The translations under genes were made by a program, and so were the position numbers. A DNA stretch of 64,000 bases from Anoplopoma fimbria (lineage: Eukaryota; Chordata; Actinopteri; Perciformes; Anoplopomatidae), in NCBI RefSeq assembly GCF_027596085.1, contig NC_072465.1, forward strand, positions 10,278,553 to 10,342,552. Reading direction: 5' to 3'. Numbering within the stretch: position 1 is the first letter of the stretch; every line of letters begins with the position of its first letter. Shown here one piece after another: positions 24,601 through 36,600 of this stretch. Under the pieces are notes generated by a model, which saw nothing but the letters and a program-made list of their open reading frames with translations, did no database searches and was not told where the DNA came from.

Positions 24601-27600
24601 TGATCTGCTATAACTCCTAAAGTTACCTACTCTGAATTTTTGAGTCTAACATGGGTCATGTAAATGGTTCCAACTGTTTTTTTTTTAATGGTAAAACATT
24701 AAAAAAAACATTGTTAATCATTGTTAACTTTAAGAATTTGGTTGAAATGTACTGGTCCAGCACCTGTGGTGATATGGAGAGTCCTCCGAGGGGGTCCCCA
24801 TCCAAGACATCTGTCCCCGCGTTGTAGACGATGATGTCGGGGTGGATCTCGTTCAGCGCCCCTTCGGTGTGGAGCTCTACTTTCTGGAGGTACTCCGAGT
24901 CCTCGGTGCCCCAGTCCAGCTCCACCTTCCTCTTTATGGCTCCTGGTGATAGGAGAAACGAAGATGTCACGAACAACCTCATATGTACGAAAGGCTAATA
25001 ATTCTTTAATATTCCATGCATCAGGCACAGTAAAGGCTTACAAAGTAAATTGCCACTAGGTGAATTCTTATGTAATGTCCAGGTAGGTAATTGTGTTTCT
25101 CTATCTATAAAACAGCCAGCAGCGTAAATCTGCAGAAGCGCTTTACTTAATTAGTATGTGCATTTCCAATAATTAACGGGAAATGATGAAAAAGGTTAAT
25201 TAGGTGACCAAATGTCTCAAAATTCAAACATTATTAAGCTGCCAAAGCAGGAAAGAGCAACGTAATAGCATGTGAAACAGATTTCTGGGTATTTTTTCAA
25301 AGAAGACTTGAAAGAAAAAAAAAAGTGTCCAAAAAGTACAAGCTTTGGTCTTTGAAAGCTCAAGGAAATAAATGTGTCTTAGAGGAAAAATATGAACGAG
25401 AATGGAGTTTTTTTTTTTTTATCTTAAACAAGCCAGGATGTACATTTTATTTCATTTTATTCAGGGGTAGAGACGATTACAAAATTCAATTAGTTGCAGA
25501 GAATGAGATAGCTGAAGGACGTGGAAAATGTTCTAAAATGTGACTTCTGTCCCCCAGAGTATTGTTAGAATCGGGATGTAATGGTAACATGTGGTTGCTG
25601 TCGGATCAGCTATAATGTATTGACAGATAAGTGTGCGTAAAACCCCCGATTAAAGTGTTACGTGGACTCCTGCGTGACAGATTTCCTGCTGAGTGCTAAT
25701 AGAGCTCGGGGTAATGCAGAGGGAAATCAAAGCACAATTAAAATGGCACTGAGTGACATCTAGGGGCTGGAACTGGAGGAGGAGGCCCAATCCACTCCAA
25801 CCTAACTTCCAACCAGACATCTGGAGCAGGGTGGAGGTTACTTTGTCACTAGAATACATCACATTTAAGAACATGAGTACATATAATACATATTAAAGGA
25901 ACCCCAAAACCTGAAATACATATTTTTCCTCTTACCTGTACTGCTATTCATCAGTCTGGATTGTTTTTGTGTGAGTTGCCAAGTGTTGGATATCTGCCTT
26001 CTATAGTTACGGAAAATTCAGACCCCTTTAAATTTTTCACTCTTTGTTTCAAGCCATAAAATCGAAAACATGGTCATCTTGACAGAAAAAAACAGAAATG
26101 TAGAAATTTTTGCAAATTTATTAAAAAAGAAAAACTGAAATATCACATGGTCATAAGTATTCAGACCCTTTGCTGTGACACTCATATTTAACTCACATGC
26201 TGTCCATTTCTTCTGATCCTCCTTGAGATGGTTCTACTCCTTCATTGGAGTCCAGCTGTGTTTAATTAAACTGATTGGACTTGATTAGGAAAGGCACACA
26301 CCTGTCTATATAAGACCTTACAGCTCACAGTGCATGTCAGAACAAATGAGAATCATGAGGTCGAAGGAACTGCCCAAGGAGCTCAGAGACAGAATTGTGG
26401 CAAGGCACAGATCTGGCCAAGGTTACAAAAGAATTTCTGCAGCACTCAAGGTTCCTAAGAGCACAGTGGCCTCCATAATCCTTAAATGGAAGAAGTATGG
26501 GATGACCAGAACTCTTCCTAGACCTGGCCGTCCAGCCAAACTGAGCAATCGTGGGAGAAGAGCCTTGGTGAGAGAGGTAAAGAAGAACCCAAAGATCACT
26601 GTGGCTGAGCTCCAGAGATGCAGTAGGGAGATGGGAGAAAGTTCCACAAAGTCAACTATCACTGCAGCCCTCCACCAGTCGGGGCTTTATGGCAGAGTGG
26701 CCCGACGGAAGCCTCTCCTCAGTGCAAGACATATGAAAGCCCGCATAGAGTTTGCCAAAAAACACATGGAGGACTCCCAAACTATGAGAAATAAGATTCT
26801 CTGGTCTGATGAGACCAAGATTGAACTTTTTGGCGTTAATTCTAAGCGGTATGTGTGGAGAAAACCAGGCACTGCTCATCACCTGCCCAATACAATCCCA
26901 ACAGTGAAACATGGTGGTGGCAGCATCATGCTATGGGGGTGTTTTTCAGCTGCAGGGACAGGACGATTGGTTGCAATTGAAGGAAAGATGAATGCGGCCA
27001 AGTACAGAGATATCCTGGAAGAAAACCTCCTCCAGAGTGCTCAGGACCTCAGACTGGGCCGAAGGTTCACCTTCCAACAAGACAATGACCCGAAGCACAC
27101 AGCTAAAATAACAAAGGAGTGGCTTCGGAACAAGTCTGTGACCATTCTTGACTGGCCCAGCCAGAGCCCTGACCTAAACCCAATTGAGCATCTCTGGAGA
27201 GACCTGAAAATGGCTGTCCACCAACGTTCACCATCCAACCTGACAGAACTGGAGAGGATCTGCAAGGAAGAATGGCAGAGGATCCCCAAATCCAGGTGTG
27301 AGAAACTTGTTGCATCATTCCCAAGAAGACTCATGGCTGTACTAGCTCAAAAGGGTGCTTCTACTCAATACTGAGCAAAGGGTCTGAATACTTATGACCA
27401 TGTGATATTTCAGTTTTTCTTTTTTAATAAATTTGCAAAAATTTCTACATTTCTGTTTTTTTCTGTCAAGATGGGTTGCTGAGTGTACATTAATGCGAAA
27501 AAAAATGAACTTTTTCGATTTTAGCAAATGGCTGCAATGAAACAAAGGGTGAAAAGTTTAAAGGGGTCTGAATACTTTCCGTACCCACTGTATATTGGAA

Positions 27601-30600
27601 CAGGATGGCTTTCGGCTTGTTGTGCTCAAAGCACCAAAAAAGCAATGTCTCTTTCCAGGAATCATGATCCAATTCCTTAAATTAATCCATAGACCTTGGT
27701 GTGAGCAGTTTCATGTAGGAACTATTTTCTTTTACTGAACTACGGAAGGAAGTTAACATTGTAAACATGAGTTTATGGACGCTAGTTTCAATACAGTCTT
27801 CTTCTTCAATACAGCATGATGTTCATTTAGTAAATTATGGTCCATTTAGAGTCAAATAGACCATAAAGCAGGGTATGATTTAGGGCGGGGCTACTGTAAT
27901 TGACAGGGTGCTGTTGCTTCCAGAGCTGTTTACGGAGTCTCTACGTCACTTATCCGCAGTTTAAATATGGGAACTTCCTTTCACTGGTTGCAAAATTCCA
28001 AGATGGTCACGGCCAAATCGCCTAACCAATGGGTGACGTCACTGTGACAAAGAAAAATGTAAACATTGATGGCATCCTCCTTGGTCTAAGTGTAATGCTA
28101 GCTAGCTCACTTGTGCTAGGTAAGCTAGCTCTATCAAGTATAGATGCATGCTTCCTTCTGCGGGGTGATACGGTTGGCAGGTGTAGTACGGTTGAAAGAA
28201 AACAGTTCCTACATGAAACAACGCACAACACTGTCTGTGGATTATCTTGAGTAAACCTGTCCTGATTTCTGGAATGAGATATTGCTGTTGAGCTTTTTAA
28301 ATGGTTTTTTTTAGGCTCTTTGAAGTCAACAAGCCAAGTGTCATATCATTTCTTTATATTGAGAAAGCAGACATCTTTACAGCAAATATCTCCAACACTC
28401 GGCAACTTACAACAAAACAATCTAGAGTGATAAATAGCACTACAAGTATGAGGTAAAATATGTATTTTTTTTAATACAGGAATGAACTGTCCTGTTAACC
28501 GTACCAAATCTCTATTAGTACAAAGGTTAAATAGCAAGTATGAGAAGAAACCTCACTTTTGGCAAACCCGTCCCGAGGATATATGTAGCGATTATACACA
28601 TCCATGATGTACACTCGCCCGTCGTCCAAGAAATCACGCTCGTGGCCATTTCCCTGCGACAGAGAGGAAACACAACACTTGTTTAGAAGGAACGAAAGAA
28701 CTTCAATACCGTCTGTGCTCCTTTAAACATCACCACTGCCAAACCGAATCAAGCAATTGGTCTTTCACCCCCATGTGTGATACAAAGCGAGCTTGGAAAG
28801 TCAAACCCATTGCTTCACTGTGCCAAGGTCCACACAATTTGTCAGGCATTTTGGTCATGGCGACTCCATCATTTTCATCTCCTTCTTCTTAGGTGCCAAG
28901 TCTTATAGTATTGGATAAAAAGGACGCTGTATGCGACAAGCAGGACAATTTTGTGTGAGCTGAACATCATGCCCGATTGGCAGTATAATATATAGTTGAT
29001 TGTTATTTTTGTTTTTTTTATATATTTTGAAGATAGATATTAAAATAATATTTTGTAAAATCTGCTTTTTGTAAAATCTTCGCCTTCTTGCCAAGAGTTA
29101 TGATGAAAAGATTGATACCACTTTCATGTTTGTGAGTTTAGCATGAAGCTGGAGCTAGCAGGAGATTAGCTAAAAATGGTCACCAATGCGTATAACTGAT
29201 CTATGAACGGAAATTTTGAATCCCAAACCTGAACGATTTGTGCATAATTGTTGGTGCGAATGCACACATTGCAACCTGAATAAATATTAAAATTATAAGT
29301 AAAGATTTTTTAACTTGGACCTGACCATTTTTTGCCTACGGAAAGCTTCCTGTGTATAAGAATGGCTAAAGATATTGGCATTCGTGTGTGTATATATTTA
29401 CAGATTGTTAAATGTCTGCGCACAGCTCCACTGAGATCCACAAATGCATTTAAGTGCTGCCTGAAAACAGGGGGGGGGGCATCCCTTCCCTTTTCAATTT
29501 TACTCATAGGCGACCGTTCATCTGAGGGTTGGTGTTGTGTTCACTCTCCAGCAGTGAGTCACAGCAGTCCAGTGTACAACAGCAATGCAAGATATCTGAC
29601 CTCGCAGGTGACATTACAAAATTGAAATTGATTGAAAAAGTAATCGAAACAAACATTTTTACACTCTAGCAGACCTAATTAAAGTCACATCAATGTGTTC
29701 GATTCATTTGTTTGTTGATTGCCCCCGCAATGTACCTGGAAGCACAACAACATATCTAAACCTGTGGGCATTAGAACAAAACCAGACCCAGTTTGCGGTG
29801 TGGGATGTTTTCATAAGTTCAGTAGGCATTGTTGCATCTGACATTTTTTAGCAGTGTATAACCTCTGCCTTTGTGTCAATCTTCATTGAGGGAACTGAGG
29901 TGTGTGGCAAAGAGCTCCTTTCTGCTCACAGGTTATGTATTGGGAGCAATCCTGACCAGGCAGAAACCTGCGTTTCTGAAGCCAAAGTGAAAGTGTCTTA
30001 AAATTTCGTCATGGGGCAACTTTCAAAAAGAAGTCTGGTTGTATAGAAGTCTATGAGAAAATGACTCTTCTTCTCTCTTGATTTATTCCCTCAGTAAACA
30101 TTGTAAACATGAGTTTATGGTCTCAATCTCTAGTTTCAAGTCTTCTTCAATACATAATTATGTTAATTTAGTAAATTATGGTCAATTTAGTGGTCATGGT
30201 ATTGGCCCAGTGGGTCTCTCCCTGTCTGCATTTTTATCATCAATGGCGTCCAGCCTCGTCCTTTCTCTCCTCATAATGCTTTTTTGTGATAATCAGCTAT
30301 CGTTGTTCATTTTTGGAACATACACACTGGTATAAGCTAAAAAAGGCTTATATACCTTATACCAGTGAACAGAATAGTGCCAGCAGGTGGTCCCACGACC
30401 TCAGAACCTCCCTTCACTACCCCAACAGCTCAACATTCACTCATCAATTTGGCTTTTAAGACTTTGGAGGGGGCTCAAATGATAAATATCATCATTGTGA
30501 ACATTTATTTGGATCTGGTATGGACCCCTGTTTTCACTTGGCTCCCTAGGTCATTCCTCCCAAATAAAGTCTATGTTTACAGATTTAACGCATAAATACT

Positions 30601-33600
30601 AAGCCAACAATATATGACAGAGAGATATAGATAGCAGTATTTCACTCAAGCAAAGGACAAGGATTGCCGTTGTTAATTTTGTCCCTGATTTCAGATCAGA
30701 TTCTGAATTTTTGCCATGGGAATGCTTGACCACAGTAAAACCAGTAAACCAGTATGTCTTAAGTCTATATAAAGGGTATAAACCACTCTGGGTATTGTGT
30801 TGGTTTTATTGTACTGCATGGATGAACCATCAAATTCATACTGCACTGAAGGCTTGTACCGGCTTACATGAGACAATGACTAAATCAACACGCTCTGCTC
30901 CACCTCTCAAAGACAGCCGGAGACTATACATGTATTAGTCTTATCCTCTCCCCCGCATACTGTACAATGAAAGATGGTTGTTGCACTGCCATTTGTTAGT
31001 ATCAGCCAAAAGCCTTCAATGCTGGCTTCAAACAGGCCTTTCCTAAATTTCTAACATATGTAGGTTATTAAATGTTAGATCCATCTATCACTACTTAACA
31101 AAACATAATAAATAAAAGGGCAGGACTGGAGCATAACAATTTTTTTTTTAATCGAAAAATAACAGGAAATATGTTTTTTGGGATAATGTCCATTACCAAA
31201 TCTGCGAGTGATGATAGACAGCTACAGGATATTCCAAATTCTACACATATACACATTTATTTACTTCTTTTACACAGAGACAGATATGTTAACAGATGAT
31301 ATGAGTGGAAAAAACGTTCATACCTACCGTTTTTAATTTAAGGACTGTAGTTTGTTTATTTGTTGGACTGGATTTCAACCTATTGTGGAGTATTTAAGTA
31401 CGTTCATACAGTTGGTTGGCTTGTCCACGGCCCCCCTCTCCTGAGCCTTCTCTGCCTCGTGTCCCGCGGTTTTACAGATTTTCTTCCTCTGCTGTCCTCT
31501 AATGCAGAGTATCTTTAGGGTCCTGCATAGGGATTGTCCTGGAAACCTGGTGCACCCATCCACCAGAGGTCGGTCCCCGCCGGTTCATAAGCCCCAGCTG
31601 CTCTGAACCATACTAGCAGGTCTGGCCTTAAGGATGTGCTGGCGACATCCTGTGGGAAGGTGAGACGTGTGAGGTTAGTTCTTACTTTGCAGTCTTTAGC
31701 CATTCCTAACAAACCCTGCATGACTTGGAGGCCTCCTCCCCGCCCTTGAAAAACTTGATGAGCTGCTGTCTTTGTTGGATCTTCTTGCATTCCCGTGCAC
31801 CTTATCACAGAAATAACACCAGCGTTTTATAACTGTGCCATGGCTGCGGCGGTATATCCCATATTTTAGCAACGTCCTGCAAGAAGACAGAACAAAGTAG
31901 TTCCTGGTTTCCACATTGCTTGCAGCCCTGATCCTCCTTCAGCCCCCAGGTCAGTGGATTTGTTGGTCTTGGAAAGATGTCATAGACACTGTGAAGAAGT
32001 GATCTTGTACTGCTAGTCATCACTAGTGAAGTGATCTTCCTTACGTTCCTTCCCACTGCGTCCGTTTCCGTTGCTTCATTCCAAATGCCCTCCCCGGTCT
32101 CCCCTCCTCTACCATCTGTTGGATTTATGACTGCATCAAGTCCCTCCTCTCCCTTGGTTTGACCTTTTCCTCAGCTTACAGACCCCACAACGCCCTTGTG
32201 GTTCAACCTGGACTCTGCCTCTCTCACTGGTTGAACATGTCTATCCTGTGTGGACCTCTATCCCAGCAGTGCTGATCTTGACATCCTTGCATTAGCAATT
32301 GTCTTGCTTTGGTTACCTTAAATTCCTCGCTGGGCCCCCTATCGGGAGATGGCGCTTGGATTTGTCTTGGCAAAAAAGCCTGCTGGTTTATCCAGATTTT
32401 GTATTTTCCTGACAGCCTGCTTTTGTCTACCCTTTTCATCTAGTCATGCATTTCAATCTCTGCCAGGTGAACTGCCTTTTTCATTCTCGCTGTATCCTTG
32501 AAGCTGTCGTCAAACCACTTCCAAAGCGCTTCACTGGTTTTTCCGACAATGTTGGGCTATTCTCTCCTCCGCCATTTTTAGAATATCTTAAATTTTTTTG
32601 GTGACAGGTGAAGAAAGGAATACATTAAGGGCTCCATTTCAGTGTTGGCAAACTGGTGTTCTCTCGAGGCGCACTAAGGTTATTTCCTCGCCTGCGCTGT
32701 TTTGGTATCATAGTGACTCTTCATACTCCACAGTGGGGGAGAAGCAGGGTAGAGGGTGAGGCAATGCCAATCCAGTGGCACACTGCAATTTTAGTGCCGA
32801 AAATGAGCATGTCTGTTCAGAGCAGTCTGACAGCTCAATGCAGGTGTGTTCTGTAACATCTTTGTCACTATATTTGGTGAAGGCACATCTCCTTGTAATC
32901 ATATAAACCCTTTTGTTCATGTTGTGCTCCTTTTCCACTTTCATCTATTCTTCAACCAGCCGACGTGTGATCACACAGTAAAAGTTTGTATTCAGATGAT
33001 GGCATTAATGCCAGTGCGATAGAATAAAAATTCAAAAATTGAGTGATACTTACCAGCTCTGTCTTCCAAAACAGTAAATAGCCTACAGTGAATGGCTTTC
33101 TTTAAAAGGGGAAACATAGCACCTTTTATGTTGACGTCCAACCGGTGCAGATGGTGAATGTAGTCAATTGAGGCATCCATTTCTCGGTGCATGCTACTTT
33201 GACAAGAAAGTTAATTTCCCCAGCTCTCGGAACTTTGCCGGCTATGCCTACATGTACCAGGATGCATTGCGGGCAGGCTACCGACACCCGGCCAAAACAT
33301 CGTGTAGCTGAGTTGCGCCAATACTTGCAGGTAATGAAATAAAAACGAGGACCTTCGTAGTCCGTACCAGTGTGTACCAAGCCGTCATCAGGGTAAATAA
33401 TTGATTGGCAATGGTTGTCACAGCATTCAACACACCTTCCTATGATATATTCTTTCTCCGACGCACTGGGACATGCACTCTTAATCAGGATCTGGGATTA
33501 AGGTAAGGTGTAAGTGCAAGTAAGAGGTTCATTTCACTACAGGAGTCGAAAACAGTTTCAGTGCTTTTTAGCATGGATTCTCCAGGCTTCTGGAACTCTT

Positions 33601-36600
33601 GGAAAAAGAATCAATCGGTGATTTCATGATGGTGGTGGGGAGCGCTATCCCTCCGTGTCCAGACAAACATTAGCACTGTGTAAAAAAAAAAAGCCCTCAT
33701 TTCTTTCAATGGGACTACAACCTGGATTTGGACTCAAGAGGACCCCAGTTCAGCTGAAAAGGGCTTACCTGACTCAACTTTCACCACAACACAACGCAAC
33801 ATCCCATGAAAATGCGTTGCTTTATATTCAAGTATGTACGGGCACACAGTCCTTCAAGATTACTCTGTCACATGAACGAAGTAACTGAATTTACCTTGTG
33901 ATACTTAGATGGAGGATGAAGGATCTCGTCAACGGTAATGTAGTGTTTTAGTGTCCGATAAGCCTTCAAACTCATGGATCTATGAACCATTCAATATCAT
34001 ATTTCATTGGCTCTCCGTGGCACTAACTGGACAGAACATTTTAAATACTTTGATATCTAACACCATAGAATGTACCACAGAAGTGAGTCCATACACAAAC
34101 AGTTCAATTAGTAGTGGTATTTGTGTTGTTCGCCCAGTGAAGGTCAACTATCACTGTAACATTTACTGTCACAGTGGAGGTAAAAATGAATTTGGGTGCT
34201 TTATCACACTCTCACTGTATACACTGCTCATAATAGACGAATAAGAATATATGGCTTCCCAGCTGGGCTCCAGCCAGATTGAACCAAAAATTGATCATTA
34301 TTGTTTTGTTGCTGACTGGGTGAATAAGCAACACAGCTGTCTAGGCCATAATCTTAATTCATGTGAGGACAAGAGAACTTTAAGTGTTATGTTTCAGGGC
34401 TGTAATTAGGATTTCACTGCATATCCCCAATATTTCTCTCGTGCCCAATTATCTGCTGAGAGGGCACTTCAGGCCCATCTTCATGCAGATTTGCTCTTTG
34501 TTCTTCATGAATTATTTACTCTGCATCTGTATTGATCCCCTGCTTGTGTCAATAAGTAAAGGTGCATCATTACCCATGAGCCATAGCTCAAAATGAAGCT
34601 GTGTACCTGGAATACAGCCATGGACCTTGGGAAACTTGAGACTTCATCAATAAGTGTGTAAACATGGACATGAGTACCCAGTTATGAGGCTTATCCCAGT
34701 GTAGTTGTGCTAGAGTACCATAGGCCTTCTGCTAATGCAACCCTCATCCATTCTTTAAATCCCACTTGAGTGAATACAACCAGCAAAAACATACTTTGTG
34801 ATGATTCACAATTTATAATGTACAGTTGCCATTGGACGAACTTTTCGGAAATGCTCAAATTACACTTCATCTTTAATCAAAAAATGATTACCTTGGATGG
34901 CAATACATTTACAAAACCTGAGAATTGATCCTCAAATGAACAGACAACTGTAACTATAACAAAATGTACAACCCTCTGCATAGCCTCGAAGTAAATCAGA
35001 AAGTCAAAAGAGTACAGATTCCCAGGTCAATACGGCATACAAAATGGCCTGAATGACTTAACTCAAGATTACATTTTATGATCCTTGACTGGTAGCAAAG
35101 AGGGTGAAACCCTTTGTTGTGTGCTTGTGGTTCAGACAGAATCAAACACAGCTCAGATTTCTTTTGATCAAGATTTCTGTTTTTGTGAAAGGTTTTCATT
35201 CATTTCAGAAATTTCTTTGGGCTTTGCTGGATAAAGAAAACAAATCCCATTTCATTTATCATTGGTACAATGGGGAATTTATCAATACATCTTTTATTAA
35301 TTAAAGTCACATTGGTTAATTAGACGGTATCCAACTATAAATCCCTGCTCACCGAATAAAGATAAACTGTGACTGATCTACAGGCCATATCAAAAATGAA
35401 TTAAATAGCAGTAGTGGTACTGCAGCCCCTTTTAAAAAACACATCACAGCATAAAGAAGCCCAAACATACAAGTAGCTGACATTACTGCAGATATCCCAG
35501 TGATAGTCCAATATCATCCAAAGCTGGCATGCACTCAGTTGTTTGCCAGTGGAGATCTTTTCAGATACATTCCACTGAGTATGACAGTAAGGGCCAATTT
35601 GCCCCACGGGGGGCCTCATTGATTGGTGTGGTGGTAAAATGGGGGGGGTGTTATCTTGTCATCAATGTCAGCTCCTTAGCAGCAATGCGCATTGACACAG
35701 AGGGAGAGAAAGAGGTAATGGTATCGGCTCACCTGATGAGCATCCAGATCGATGATGGTAGCCCTGGAGATGCCTTCCACTCTCTCGAACAGAAACTGAA
35801 AGACCATTCGGAAAATGTTTGCTTTCTCTCTGAAGATGACACATTCACAGTTCAGATGCTTTCGAGGGGATTCCAGAGTGAAACCCACACTTAAGATATT
35901 AAAATACATTTGAGCTGAGGTGCAGAAATGTCAACAACAACCTGGTTAAGCTCATATCAATCTATTGGTTAGCGGTCTCACTCTTACTTTGATTGAACGG
36001 AACCTGTTCAATAGCTGCATGTAAACACTTGAAATACTTTTTTTTAGTCTGCTTTAACACAAACTTACAAAGCATGTTGTTTATCAGCTGCAGGATGTTA
36101 AACCTTAATGCAAAAAGAAGAAAGCCAAATGATGTCAGGTTTGCTGAGCAGCAGCCACTGTGGCAGTTGAAGGGTGAGTGAGACTAAGCCCCTATGAACA
36201 GTGCTGGGCTGTGAGGCAGTTTTGGCATAGTGACCAGTCAGAAGAATTGCAGATACCATGACACTCTTTTTTCCTATATACAATTATAAGAAAGGATAGA
36301 GCTGTAAAAAGATTTTTCCCTTTTATCGACGTATTTGCTGTGCATAAAGTATAGCATATTAACACTTTTAAGTCTTACAGATGTGTATGTGTGTGGGGAG
36401 TTAGCTTAGTTAGTTCAGTCTGTAATGACCATGCCTAATGGGCCCAAAATCGTGGAAGGATAAGTGAGCGTAAAATATTTATTTTGCCCCCGGCGAGCAA
36501 CTTTCAGGTGTGAATTTGACACTATCTTGGAACACAGTTTTACAATACAGTATAGTTACTAAAGGAAACAACAAACATGTTTCCTGTTGAGCTACGGTAT

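Larger units (their letters stand above)
28654..35732 (-). other. Large hdac11 intron
   Basis: Holds R copy 4, a perfect 12-bp hairpin at 30325-30367 and the decayed non-LTR retrotransposon at 31390-32580. About 34380-34570 has balanced composition with TAATTA and AATTAT motifs and may be conserved non-coding. No further exon was seen. Confidence 0.4.

Noticed and set aside
35529..35894. 121-codon plus-strand frame
   Set aside because: It is antisense to hdac11 exon 7, whose codons explain the open stretch.
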